From the NCBI RefSeq assembly GCF_043678055.1, contig NZ_JBHEQA010000001.1:2055563-2119562 (forward strand): a stretch of 64,000 bases of DNA. Direction: 5' to 3'. This stretch comes from Spongiimicrobium salis. Its GTDB lineage: Bacteria > Bacteroidota > Bacteroidia > Flavobacteriales > Flavobacteriaceae. The first letter of the stretch is position 1; the number at the start of each line of letters is the position of its first letter. Position numbers and translations under genes: made by a program. The notes beneath the pieces are model-generated. The model was not told the DNA's origin. It saw nothing but the letters and a program-made list of their open reading frames with translations, and ran no database searches. Below are positions 1-8,776 of this stretch, piece after piece.

Positions 1-670
1 CATCTCCGATAACAACCAAGTAGGCATTGGCAGGAACAAAATAGTTGGTGTAAAATTTAGAAACATCCCCAAGGGTTACATTATTTACCGTTTCTTCTGT
101 GGTAAACTCTCCGTAAGGGTGATCCGTACCATAGGCCAATGCACTTTGCACTCTAGAGGCAATGGCAGACACATCCTTTTCTTGCGTTTTTAAACCCGTA
201 ATTGTACGTGCTTTTTCAGCATCAAATTCTTCTTGCGTAAATTTTGGATTTAAAGCGGCATCTGCCATTAATTCCAATACGCGTGGGAAATATTTGGATA
301 AAGAACTGGCAAAACCTCCTTGGGCTCCTAAGTTTAATCTCGCCCCCAAGAAATCAATTTCCTCATTGAAATCGTCTTTGGAGATATTTTTGGAACCTTT
401 TCCCATCAATGCTCCTGTAAGCTGTTGTACTCCTGCTTTATCTCCTTCGGCAATTGGTGGGTTGTCTAGGGAAAGCTGAATGGATACTCTTGGTAATTTA
501 TGGTTTTCTACAACCATGACCGTCAGTCCATTCTTCAATTCAAATTGTTGAGGTTCCTCCAAATTTATCTCTGGAGCTGGCCCTGGTTTAGGCATAACAC
601 TTCGATCTACTTGCGCTTGTGCGCCAACGGCCATAAACACTATGGCTAATGCAGTATATAACTTTTTCAT
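1..670 (-). CDS. M16 family peptidase-like protein, non-catalytic partner (3' end outside window)
   Basis: The gene is cut by the left edge; about 223 N-terminal codons are present, from an ATG at 668-670. It opens with a signal peptide (MKKLYTALAIVFMAVGAQAQ), so the product is exported to the periplasm or outer membrane. The M16 N-terminal fold is recognisable (ELKNGLTVMVVENHKLP, then a SLSKYFPRVLELMADA segment), but where active M16 enzymes have HxxEH this one reads QQLTGALMGKG, so it lacks the zinc ligands. In known two-subunit M16 systems such an inactive half pairs with a zinc-bearing half, and the next gene upstream (3 bp away) is exactly that. The two probably form a heterodimeric peptidase. 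The pairing is inferred from gene order and family knowledge. Confidence 0.85.
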   Translation of the reverse strand, partial: MKKLYTALAIVFMAVGAQAQVDRSVMPKPGPAPEINLEEPQQFELKNGLTVMVVENHKLPRVSIQLSLDNPPIAEGDKAGVQQLTGALMGKGSKNISKDDFNEEIDFLGARLNLGAQGGFASSLSKYFPRVLELMADAALNPKFTQEEFDAEKARTITGLKTQEKDVSAIASRVQSALAYGTDHPYGEFTTEETVNNVTLGDVSKFYTNYFVPANAYLVVIGD

Positions 671-673
671 TGC

Positions 674-1996
674 TTAATTTTCTGTTTTGTCCTTTGGTAA
701 ATAATCGATCAATACGCGTTGGTTCGACTTTAAGTATTTGTTGGCTACTTCTTTAATCTCTTCTCGAGTTATAGAGCGATAGATATCAATAGTCTTGTTG
801 ATCAAGGCTGTATCTCCATAAAGCATGTAGTTGGTAGCTAAGGATCCAGCAATACCTTGGACGCTGGAATTGGAATTTACAAACTGGTTTTCAAACTTGT
901 TCTGTAATTTTTGATAATCTTTTTCAGAAATCAATTCGTTCTGCATTTTGGCAATTTCATCATCAATTTCAACACGTAGGTCGCTTAAAGGAGTATCTCC
1001 TACAGGAAGCGCGAAAATTCCATACATGCCATAATCTTCTTGTCCTAAATTAAAGGCTTGCACCGCTAAGGCCATTTTTTTATCCTCGACCAACCTTTTG
1101 TAGAGTTTGGAACTATTTCCATCGCTCAAATAGGTAGAAATCATTCCTAGGACATAGGCATCACGCTCTTTAAAACCAGGTGTCCTGTAAGCAGCTAGAG
1201 CGGCAGGAATCTGAATATTGGCGTCATAAGCCTCAATTTTGGTCTCTTCCGTAATAGGTGCTTCTTTAGGATAGTTCCGAACAATATCCTCGCCCCTTGG
1301 GATTCCTCCATAATAATCGGTAATCATTTTCTTGGTTTCGTTGACATCGATATCCCCTGCTACGACCAAGACGGCATTATTAGGAGCATAATACTTTTTG
1401 TTGTAGGCAAGGACATCCTCTAAAGTTGCAGCGTCCAAGTCCTTCATATACCCAATATTGGGATCCTTGTAAGGATGCACTTTAAAAAGACTACTTCCAA
1501 GTACGGGAAGAATATTCCCATAAGGCTGATTGTCATAACGAAGGCGCTTCTCTTCCTTCACTACTTCCTGTTGCGTATCAATACCCGTTTGATCAATAAC
1601 CGGGTGCAACATACGCTCGGACTCCATCCACAATCCCAATTTTAGATTATTGGACGGAAAAACTTCAAAATAATAGGTTCTGTCTTGGGAGGTATTGGCA
1701 TTGTTTTGCCCTCCGTTGGAGGATACAATTTCAAACCATTTGCCACGCTCAATATTTTTAGTGCCTTCAAACAGTAGATGTTCAAACAAGTGGGCAAATC
1801 CGGTGCGCCCCTCCGTGCGGTCCTTCCCACCTACATGATACATTACCGAAGTGGTAACCACGGGGGCAGTGTTGTCTTGATGTAAGATAACGTGGAGTCC
1901 ATTATCCAAATCATATTCTTCATAAGCCACTTCTTGGGCTGTGGTGACCATGGTAGCTGATAGTAAGGCTGCGGCCACGAAAAATTTTCTTTTCAT
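674..1996 (-). CDS. M16 family zinc metallopeptidase, catalytic subunit
   Basis: A 440-residue insulinase/pitrilysin-type peptidase. Residues 1-21 are a signal peptide. The inverted zinc motif HLFEH lies at residues 69-73 (H69, E72, H73), and the distal Glu region (EVVKEEKRLRYD) follows about 70 residues later, as in active M16 enzymes. The length equals one M16 half (N- and C-terminal M16 domains), so a partner is needed to close the chamber; the non-catalytic M16 gene follows 3 bp downstream in the same operon. It probably degrades peptides in the periplasm. The start codon follows from the signal peptide, and the ATG at 1994-1996 is the only reasonable choice. Confidence 0.93.
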   Translation of the reverse strand: MKRKFFVAAALLSATMVTTAQEVAYEEYDLDNGLHVILHQDNTAPVVTTSVMYHVGGKDRTEGRTGFAHLFEHLLFEGTKNIERGKWFEIVSSNGGQNNANTSQDRTYYFEVFPSNNLKLGLWMESERMLHPVIDQTGIDTQQEVVKEEKRLRYDNQPYGNILPVLGSSLFKVHPYKDPNIGYMKDLDAATLEDVLAYNKKYYAPNNAVLVVAGDIDVNETKKMITDYYGGIPRGEDIVRNYPKEAPITEETKIEAYDANIQIPAALAAYRTPGFKERDAYVLGMISTYLSDGNSSKLYKRLVEDKKMALAVQAFNLGQEDYGMYGIFALPVGDTPLSDLRVEIDDEIAKMQNELISEKDYQKLQNKFENQFVNSNSSVQGIAGSLATNYMLYGDTALINKTIDIYRSITREEIKEVANKYLKSNQRVLIDYLPKDKTEN

Positions 1997-2179
1997 TGTA
2001 ATTAGTGTTTATATCTATTTCAAGTTTTCCATAGGTGTGTGTTTTGCACCAAATGTTACACGAAGATAGATTTTTTTAAGAAAGTTTATGGAAATGGGAC
2101 CCCTCCTTTAACATCCTAGGAGTGCCAAAAACAAAATAATTTAGTATATTAAAGATCTGAATACTAAAATATTAGCACC

Positions 2180-2647
2180 ATGAAACAATTTGCACTACCT
2201 ATCCGTTTTGGGGTGGCTACCAGTGGTTGCCTCATCGCTTATTTTTTAATTCTTTCTCTATTTAATCTGCATACAAACATTTTTTACAGCCTTTTTAATG
2301 GCATAATTACGGGTTTTGGAATCTATGAGGCCATTAAATATTTTAAACAACAACATGGCATTGGTTTTGGATATGGCAAAGGCTTCGCCGGTGGCATTAT
2401 CACAGGTTTTGTGGCGACACTGCTTTTTACCTTCTTTTTTGCTTTTTACGCCACCGAAATCAATACGCTTTTTCTAAAGGAACTTTCTTCGGTTTGGTTT
2501 GAAAGCTATGACACTTCAGCAGGTATTGTTTTCTTTACCGTAGCGATTATGGGTTTTGCCACTACCATAGTATTGACACTGTCTTTTATGCAGTTGTTTA
2601 AAACTTCCAATAACCCCAAAACTTCGCAAATACCGAAACAAGTTTAA
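2180..2647 (+). CDS. DUF4199 family membrane protein
   Basis: A 155-residue integral membrane protein with four predicted hydrophobic segments (about 9-32, 34-50, 68-92 and 113-138). The layout, with a short loop bearing KYFKQQHG.GFGYGKGF between helices 2 and 3, matches the DUF4199 family common in Bacteroidota. Function is unknown. It stands alone between the divergent M16 operon and rplU. An ATG start with an AT-rich leader is typical of this phylum. Confidence 0.75.
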   Translation: MKQFALPIRFGVATSGCLIAYFLILSLFNLHTNIFYSLFNGIITGFGIYEAIKYFKQQHGIGFGYGKGFAGGIITGFVATLLFTFFFAFYATEINTLFLKELSSVWFESYDTSAGIVFFTVAIMGFATTIVLTLSFMQLFKTSNNPKTSQIPKQV

Positions 2648-2730
2648 GGTAAAATTGATGCAAGCATTGTTATTTTTCTAGAATAAATGGAGTATACCGC
2701 TTAAACAGCCTTAAATTCTATAAAAAAGGC

Positions 2731-2760
2731 TTGTCAATTAATGAATTAGCAGTATATTTG
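2731..2760 (+). promoter_or_regulatory. Bacteroidota-type promoter of rplU-rpmA
   Basis: A TTG at 2731-2733 lies 19 bases before TATATTTG (2753-2760), which fits the Bacteroidota -33/-7 arrangement (TTTG or TTG, then TAnnTTTG). The leader to the rplU ATG is about 50 bases. Confidence 0.6.
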
Positions 2761-2814
2761 CATCCGCTTATTGAAAAGTAAGTAAGGATTTTTAAACAAA
2801 CTAATATATACGCT

Positions 2815-3372
2815 ATGTATGCAATTGTAGAGATGGCAGGGCAGCAATTTAAGGTTGCGAAAGACCAAAAAGTATATGTTCACCGTTTACAAGAGGAAGA
2901 AGGTAAAAAGGTTACTTTTAACAATGTACTTCTTATTGAGGATGGAAAGAATATTACTGTTGGCGCCCCAGCTATAGACGGAGCCGCTGTTGAGGCCAAA
3001 GTCGTGAAGCACCTTAAAGGTGACAAAGTTATTGTCTTTAAAAAGAAAAGACGTAAAGGGTACAAAACAAAGAACGGTCACAGACAATATTTGACTGAAA
3101 TTGTAGTTGAGAAGATTGTTGCTTCTGGAGCTAAAAAAGCGGCGCCAAAGAAAGAAGCTGCACCAAAAGCTACAGCGAAGAAGGCTGCTGCTCCTAAGAA
3201 GGAAGCTGCGCCAAAGGCAAAACCAGCCGCTAAAAAAGAAGCTGCTGCTGAAACAACAACGGATTACAGTAAAAATACAGTAGCCGAATTGAAGGAAATG
3301 GCAAAAGCTAGAGGAATAGAAGGAATTTCTTCTATGAAGAAAGCAGATTTAATTGCGGCCTTAAGTAAATAA
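2815..3372 (+). CDS. rplU: 50S ribosomal protein L21 with lysine/alanine-rich C-terminal extension
   Basis: Residues 1-103 are a standard L21 (opens MYAIVEMAGQQFKV; contains KKRRKGYKTKNGHRQ, the rRNA-binding loop). Typical bacterial L21 ends near residue 103, but this protein continues to 185. The extension has a repetitive KKAAPKKEAAPKA stretch (about 107-146) and then a small folded segment, YSKNTVAELKEMAKARGIEG to the end, which looks like a SAP or Rho N-terminal-type nucleic-acid-binding domain. Such extended L21 proteins occur in Flavobacteriia; the role of the tail is not known to me. It forms an operon with rpmA 25 bp downstream. Confidence 0.95.
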   Translation: MYAIVEMAGQQFKVAKDQKVYVHRLQEEEGKKVTFNNVLLIEDGKNITVGAPAIDGAAVEAKVVKHLKGDKVIVFKKKRRKGYKTKNGHRQYLTEIVVEKIVASGAKKAAPKKEAAPKATAKKAAAPKKEAAPKAKPAAKKEAAAETTTDYSKNTVAELKEMAKARGIEGISSMKKADLIAALSK

Positions 3373-3397
3373 GTTAAAGAATTAAAAATAACATATC

Positions 3398-3658
3398 ATG
3401 GCACATAAGAAAGGTGTAGGTAGTTCTAAAAACGGTAGGGAATCAGAATCGAAACGCTTAGGAGTTAAGATTTTTGGTGGTCAAGCTGCTATTGCAGGAA
3501 ACATTATCGTAAGACAACGTGGTACGAAACATAATCCAGGAGAAAATGTTTATGCCGGAAAAGATCACACATTACATGCCAGAGTTGATGGCATCGTAAG
3601 ATTTGCAAAAAAAGCAGGTGGAAAATCCTATGTTTCCATAGAGCCTTTTGAGGCTTAA
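3398..3658 (+). CDS. rpmA: 50S ribosomal protein L27
   Basis: An 86-residue L27, recognised from MAHKKGVGSSKNGRES at the start, the GN..VRQRGTKHNPG core and the VRF.KK.G.K..VSI ending. It begins directly with MAHKKG, with no cleavable N-terminal extension of the Firmicutes type. It is the second gene of the rplU-rpmA operon and is followed by a clear terminator hairpin. L27 reaches the peptidyl-transferase centre of the large ribosomal subunit. Confidence 0.98.
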   Translation: MAHKKGVGSSKNGRESESKRLGVKIFGGQAAIAGNIIVRQRGTKHNPGENVYAGKDHTLHARVDGIVRFAKKAGGKSYVSIEPFEA

Positions 3659-3681
3659 GAAGCTTTTTTATCAAAAGATTG

Positions 3682-3714
3682 AAACCCTCTTTCCATTTTG
3701 GAAGAGGGTTTTTG
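3682..3714 (+). terminator. Terminator after rpmA
   Basis: AAACCCTCTTTCC at 3682-3694 pairs, with one bulged base, to GGAAGAGGGTTT at about 3700-3711, followed by T-rich sequence. The convergent gene ends at 3718, so the hairpin may act in both directions. Confidence 0.8.
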
Positions 3715-3717
3715 CAT

Positions 3718-4281
3718 TTAGGACTTTGGTTTCTTCTCTAGAATGTCCCGAACAATTTTTAAATGGTGTTCTGTGTGCAACTGCATAAAACGCAGCGCCT
3801 GCTTTTTGTTCAATTCCTTGAAATAAGGATGTTTAAAATGAACATGGTCATCCATTTCAAGCACTTTTTCCAGTTTTTCTTTAGCTGTTTGCAGTTGAGT
3901 CAAAATAGCTTCGGTTGTTATAATTTTAGGAGGCCTCACGGATTTTGGTGCTTTAGCCTTACCTCGGGGGATATAATTAAAGGTATAACAGAACAAACGT
4001 AAAAAACTAAAATTTGGCTGATACGTTTTAGGGTCTGAAGCATTCAAGGTATCACAAATACCATTGATCACCTTAAGACTATGATCTAGATGCCAGGCAA
4101 CAGGGACTGCGGAAACGTTAGTGTTCAATTGATCTCTTTTTGAGAGATAAGTTTCTATGAGAGTCAGTTGTTGTTCCATTGATACTTGCTTTTTGGAAAG
4201 GAGACTTAAAAATACGGAAATAGTCAAAAGACTGATAAGGAGTAGAAAAAGATGGTTTTTGTTTTTTTGTTTTAGTAGCAT
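3718..4281 (-). CDS. DinB-like/DUF1569 family protein with N-terminal membrane anchor
   Basis: A 187-residue protein if started at the ATG at 4279-4281; an upstream in-frame start at 4332 would overlap the preceding gene. Residues about 10-27 are a hydrophobic anchor or signal. The soluble part is a four-helix DinB/DUF1569 type with candidate metal-ligand histidines in WHLDHS and in the C-terminal LHTEHHLKIVRDI. DinB-like folds include thiol transferases and many proteins of unknown role. It lies 11 bp downstream of the TonB-dependent receptor gene on the same strand, so it is probably co-transcribed. Family assignment is moderate and function unknown. Confidence 0.65.
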   Translation of the reverse strand: MLLKQKNKNHLFLLLISLLTISVFLSLLSKKQVSMEQQLTLIETYLSKRDQLNTNVSAVPVAWHLDHSLKVINGICDTLNASDPKTYQPNFSFLRLFCYTFNYIPRGKAKAPKSVRPPKIITTEAILTQLQTAKEKLEKVLEMDDHVHFKHPYFKELNKKQALRFMQLHTEHHLKIVRDILEKKPKS

Positions 4282-4291
4282 ACTTTTAAAC

Positions 4292-6682
4292 TTAAAATTG
4301 ATAGGTATACCCAATATTCGGAAAAAAACCAACTTGATCTATCTGGTTGATATCGTTGGTCAAACGGTTGAAACGTTGGGCAAATACATTTCTTCGATTT
4401 GTTATATTTTGGAGATCGAGAAAGAATTGATGGGATTGCTTTTTTTGTTTGCTGTTCAACGTAATGCCAAACTTAAAATCCCATCGCAAATAAGAATCAT
4501 TTTGAGTACTGAAAGCTTCATCCTCCAACAACACTTCAAAGCCGTTTTCTTGGGAATTTAAGATATCTACCGGAGTAAAAAAACGTCCTCCTGCGGTTGC
4601 AAACCGCGTATCGAAAAACAATTTATGATGTCTCAATGGCCCAAGGGAAAATTCCTTGCCCATAAGCAGATTTATAGTGTATTGATTATTGAATGGAGTA
4701 TTGCGTTCTATACCGTCACTCCCCCTATAGCGACTTTCAAACAGGGAAGTCGTTAAAAGACCGTAGTAGTCATTACTGAAGAATTTTTCCACAGTAAGTT
4801 CAATCCCTCTATTAAACCCTGTTCCTCCGTTATTCAAGGAAATGCGATTATTATCAAACACAAAATCACTTCCTTCTGTAAGGGATGAATAACTTGAAGG
4901 AAACGATTCTACCGCAGCATTGGAGATATCCTGATAATAGCATTCCAATTTTCCATGCCAATTGGGAGCTATTTTCACATCATAACCTAAAACGTAATGA
5001 TCGCTGCGTACAAAGTCCAATTTCCTATTTGGTTGAACTAAATTGCCATTGCGCTCTTCTCCCAAAAATAATAAAGGCAAGGGAACCGATTGACGATGAA
5101 TGCCATAACCAAGTTGGATGCTGTGTTTATCTGAAATCTGATAACTAAGACCGGCTCTGGGTGCAATAGCAGTTTGTTTGTTGAGACTACTATACATTCC
5201 GCGTAGCCCACTAGTAAGGATTAGGTCTTGTGAAACACGCCATTGCAATTGTGCATAAGGCTGCCATAAGAGAAAGTTGTTCTTGGCATCTCTAAAAGTA
5301 AATAGGTCAGGATCGCCATCACCATCTTGATCGGTTTGCTCTTCCCTGTCCCGCAATAAGGACCGTACATCAAAATAAGCCAGTGAGGCCCCTGCTTTTA
5401 TCGTAATCTTCTTACTTAATTTTGAATTTAAAAAAGTGGATAGGCTAAGACGGGTTTCTGCATTATCGATTTCTGAAAAAAGAACGCTTCGTTCCGTAGG
5501 CATATTGAAATCAAGCAATCGATTGGCAGTAATGGCGTTAGAAGATTGTGCTACTGCTATCGTACTCCCTAAGAAAGACTGCTCACCTAGAGTTGTGCGG
5601 TGTTTTAATCCCAGAACACCGAAGCTTGATTTTACAAAAAGATCTTCATCTTCGGCTGCAAAGAGGTCATCTGTATCCGTTTCTTCTCCTAAAAAATCAA
5701 TATTGGAAGTTCCAAAAATCCCAAAAATGGATAAGGCTCCGAACTTGCCCTTTCCAAAATCGAGGTGAAATGCCAAATCTCCATAATTAGGTGTCGCTGT
5801 AGATGCCCCACCAGCTCCGGCTCCAATAAGGGCAACAAGGGAATAACGGAAAGCAGCTAAGAACGACCCATTTTTTTTACCTAGTGGGCCCTCGGCATTT
5901 GCTTCTAGTCCCGTAAAGGCGCCAAGTTGGAGGCTGAATTCGTAATCATCGGCATTTCCTTTTCTAAACCCAAGATCAAATACTCCACCCAAAGCGTTCC
6001 CATATTCGGCAGGAAAAGCGGAAGTGAAAAAGTCAGAATTCTTGAGCACATTTGAATTGATAGCAGATACGGGGCCACCAGTGGCGCCGAATGCTGCAAA
6101 ATGATTTGGATTGGGGATAGGAATCCCTTCCAATTTCCATAAGAGTCCAGTTGGTGAATTCCCCCGCACAACAATATCGTTCCTACTGTCATCTGGTGTA
6201 GAAACGCCGGCGAAGTTTGCAGCCAAACGAGCCACATCGCCACGTCCTCCAGAAAATCGTGTAACTTCCTCCAAGCCAAATTGCCGTGCAGAAACTGTTG
6301 CTAAGCTATTAAGAGGTCTGTTCTTGGAATTGTCATTAGAAAGCACAACTTCATCCAGTTGGTCAAAAGATTCCAATAGCGTAATCCGGAGCACAACATC
6401 TTTTCCCGAACGGACCTCAATGTTTTCCTGAATCCTGGTTTCAAAACCAATATAGCTAATACGAATGCGTTGTCTTCCTAAAGGAACATCCCTTAAAACA
6501 AAGCGTCCATTGGCATCAGTAATTACTCCAGTTTTAATTTCTGCGTTCAATAATTCTATAGTTGCGCCTTCAAGTGGACTTTTTGATTGCTCGTCTAAAA
6601 CAATACCTTTTATGGTGCCATTTTGCCCATAAGCCAATACACTGTTCCATAACGCCAGTGTAAAAAGAAAAATAGTTTTCAT
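4292..6682 (-). CDS. TonB-dependent receptor with carboxypeptidase-regulatory-like N-terminal domain
   Basis: A 796-residue outer-membrane receptor. A signal peptide (1-19) is followed by a CarboxypepD_reg-like beta-sandwich (about 22-105, opening GTIKGIVLDEQSKSPLEGATIEL), a plug domain (about 120-230; NDIVVRGNSPTGLLWKLEG) and a 22-strand barrel ending in the aromatic residue F (IGYTYQF). No SusD partner gene is adjacent, so it is more like a ferric-chelate or vitamin receptor than a polysaccharide SusC; the substrate cannot be told. It lies between a LytTR regulator gene upstream and the DUF1569 gene downstream, all on the minus strand and probably one operon. Confidence 0.88.
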   Translation of the reverse strand: MKTIFLFTLALWNSVLAYGQNGTIKGIVLDEQSKSPLEGATIELLNAEIKTGVITDANGRFVLRDVPLGRQRIRISYIGFETRIQENIEVRSGKDVVLRITLLESFDQLDEVVLSNDNSKNRPLNSLATVSARQFGLEEVTRFSGGRGDVARLAANFAGVSTPDDSRNDIVVRGNSPTGLLWKLEGIPIPNPNHFAAFGATGGPVSAINSNVLKNSDFFTSAFPAEYGNALGGVFDLGFRKGNADDYEFSLQLGAFTGLEANAEGPLGKKNGSFLAAFRYSLVALIGAGAGGASTATPNYGDLAFHLDFGKGKFGALSIFGIFGTSNIDFLGEETDTDDLFAAEDEDLFVKSSFGVLGLKHRTTLGEQSFLGSTIAVAQSSNAITANRLLDFNMPTERSVLFSEIDNAETRLSLSTFLNSKLSKKITIKAGASLAYFDVRSLLRDREEQTDQDGDGDPDLFTFRDAKNNFLLWQPYAQLQWRVSQDLILTSGLRGMYSSLNKQTAIAPRAGLSYQISDKHSIQLGYGIHRQSVPLPLLFLGEERNGNLVQPNRKLDFVRSDHYVLGYDVKIAPNWHGKLECYYQDISNAAVESFPSSYSSLTEGSDFVFDNNRISLNNGGTGFNRGIELTVEKFFSNDYYGLLTTSLFESRYRGSDGIERNTPFNNQYTINLLMGKEFSLGPLRHHKLFFDTRFATAGGRFFTPVDILNSQENGFEVLLEDEAFSTQNDSYLRWDFKFGITLNSKQKKQSHQFFLDLQNITNRRNVFAQRFNRLTNDINQIDQVGFFPNIGYTYQF

Positions 6683-6823
6683 TTCGTATTTTTTATGAAG
6701 CGAAACTATAAGAAGAAGTGCTGGTTTACAGAAATTTGTGGGTAACCGGAAGGTTTTGGTGTCAATAGGAAAGCAAAGACAGAAAAAGGGATGAAAGGGA
6801 AAGCTTGAATGGAAAACAGGAAA

Positions 6824-7690
6824 CTAAATCAGTAGCTTTCTAGGGAAATTCCTGGAAACAGGAATAGGATTTGGTGCGCCTTCGAGAAGAAGATACAGGG
6901 CACGCGCATTTCCTTTTACCGTGATGATTTTAGAAGTATTGACTATATAGGAACGGTGAACACGTAAGATGGACGGATAATCTTGCAGTTGATTTTCAAG
7001 TTTTTTTAAAGATAGTCGCACAAGTTGATGTACAATTTTGGAATCTTGATAACAGGTCAAAGTCGTATAGTTATTCGCTGAAGTTGCATATAAAAAACTA
7101 TCCAACGCCATTTTTAAGGGTTTTTCTTTAATGCTATCTGCTGTTATAGTTATTTGTTCATGTACTTTAAGGGGCTCTTTATCCGATAATAATTTATTTA
7201 GGGCTATGGCATTGGTATTATTTTTTTTATTGGAAATCAGTTCAACTAAGAAAATCAAAATAATTACCGGAAAGATTCCTACAGAAAAAGATATTCCAAA
7301 AAATTCCAGAAAATCGCGCTCCTGTCCCATGGGGGGATAAAAAGTGTTGTTGTAAAACGTATTGAAGCCTGCCACTACAATAAAACAGAGAAATAAGAAC
7401 CCAATTTCTTTCTTGATTTGCCAGCGCTCTGCATTGAACAAGGACCTAAAGACATTAGGGATTATAAAATAACAAAAGCCAAGGGCAAGGGTTACCGATA
7501 GGCCAAACCCTAATATGAAAGGCAATTGGTAATCGGTAATTTTTTGTAATCCAAATGGTTTGAAAATAAATAAGAAGACCGCCACGAAAAGTCCAAAAGA
7601 AAAAACCAATAACACCTTATCTTTTGTTCCATTGATGAGAGGGTAGGGTTTATTAAGCCATGTAAGGAGTTTCAATATGCCTATTTTCAA
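6824..7690 (-). CDS. Membrane-bound LytTR-family transcriptional regulator
   Basis: A 288-residue protein with four hydrophobic segments in the first 160 residues and a LytTR DNA-binding domain in the last 100 (FLYATSANNYTTL, LENQLQDYPSILRVHRSYIVN, VPVSRNFPRKLL). It has no REC domain, so it is not a classical response regulator; the membrane part may sense a signal directly. It lies 141 bp upstream of the TonB receptor gene on the same strand, which suggests control of that transport operon. The target is inferred. Confidence 0.85.
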   Translation of the reverse strand: MKIGILKLLTWLNKPYPLINGTKDKVLLVFSFGLFVAVFLFIFKPFGLQKITDYQLPFILGFGLSVTLALGFCYFIIPNVFRSLFNAERWQIKKEIGFLFLCFIVVAGFNTFYNNTFYPPMGQERDFLEFFGISFSVGIFPVIILIFLVELISNKKNNTNAIALNKLLSDKEPLKVHEQITITADSIKEKPLKMALDSFLYATSANNYTTLTCYQDSKIVHQLVRLSLKKLENQLQDYPSILRVHRSYIVNTSKIITVKGNARALYLLLEGAPNPIPVSRNFPRKLLI

Positions 7691-7908
7691 GTGATTATTA
7701 CGAAGATACTATAGTCATTTCATATAATGCTTTTTAGAAAAGTAATATTCTAGTAAATAGCACTAAAATTGAAATCGGGAGAAGGATTTTTCAGAATACC
7801 TATATAGATCGTTTTTTGAGGTTCACCTGATTGGTAGAGGGGATATCCTAAACTTTAAAAAATGGCTTGATTTTTGATTAATAAACACTAGGATCAAACT
7901 AACAATCA

Positions 7909-8685
7909 ATGCGTACTATTTTGCTTCTTTCTACCCTTCTGTTAATGTATTCGGCACATTCCCAAAAAAAGCGGCAAATCAAAACCATCCATGTTTTTGT
8001 AGCCTTATGCGATAATCTCAATCAAGGTATTGTACCGGTATCCAAAACCTTGGGAGATGGACAAAACCCAAGGACAAATTTATATTGGGGTGCCCTTTAT
8101 GGGGTGAAAACACATTTTAAAAGAAGTAAGGATTGGACTTTGGTCAAGAAATTGGAAAGCCACAATTCCCACATCTTGGAACGCATTTTATTTAAGCATA
8201 CGAGTACGGAAACCTATCTGTTGGCCGAAGCTTATGATGGAAAATACATTAAAGAAACCACTATCGATTTTTTGAAAGCAGCGAGCGGAGGAGCAGAACA
8301 GAAAGTAAAAGGGCCCTCTGAGAACGAACTTTCTTTTGGAGGGGCATCCAATATGGTTGCTTATATAGGTCATAATGGCTTAATGGAATTTGATGTGGAG
8401 GGGAACTTCAAAAGCAAGAATAAAAAAAAGAGAGATGCTATTATGTTGGCTTGTATTAGTAAGGACTATTTTAAACCTTATCTTAAGGAAACCGGGGCTC
8501 AACCTTTGGTTTGGTCTACAGGATTAATGTCTCCGGAAGCCTATACCTTAGCCTGGAGTATACAAGCTTGGATAGCGGGCGAAACCCCAGACCAGATTAG
8601 GGAAAGTGCAGCTCAAGCCTATCATAAATATCAAAAATGTGGTGTCCGGGCCGCTCGGAATTTATTGGTCACCGGATATGAATAG
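7909..8685 (+). CDS. Secreted protein of unknown family, possible caspase-fold cysteine peptidase
   Basis: A 258-residue protein with a signal peptide (1-18). I do not recognise a named family. The mature protein begins KTIHVFVALCDN, a strand-like segment, and later has AYIGHNGLMEF (H155) and DAIMLACISKDYF (C182). A His followed by a small residue and a Cys in an 'AC.S' context after a hydrophobic strand is how the catalytic dyad appears in clan CD peptidases (caspases, gingipains, legumain). The 27-residue spacing is short but not far from gingipain. This reading is inference. It is upstream of, and in the same direction as, the MG2/plug protein, with a 91-bp gap. Confidence 0.55.
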   Translation: MRTILLLSTLLLMYSAHSQKKRQIKTIHVFVALCDNLNQGIVPVSKTLGDGQNPRTNLYWGALYGVKTHFKRSKDWTLVKKLESHNSHILERILFKHTSTETYLLAEAYDGKYIKETTIDFLKAASGGAEQKVKGPSENELSFGGASNMVAYIGHNGLMEFDVEGNFKSKNKKKRDAIMLACISKDYFKPYLKETGAQPLVWSTGLMSPEAYTLAWSIQAWIAGETPDQIRESAAQAYHKYQKCGVRAARNLLVTGYE

Positions 8686-8776
8686 TAAAAGAAGGATTTT
8701 TCAAAAATACGGGCTTTCTTAAAAGCTTCTTTTGACGTTCCCATGAAATAGACTATATTGTAGTATATATTCTTTA

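Noticed and set aside
7784..8705. GAAGGATTTTTCA present on both sides of the 258-residue secreted protein gene
   Set aside because: A 13-base AT-rich match can occur by chance; no terminal inverted repeats or mobility genes support a mobile unit.
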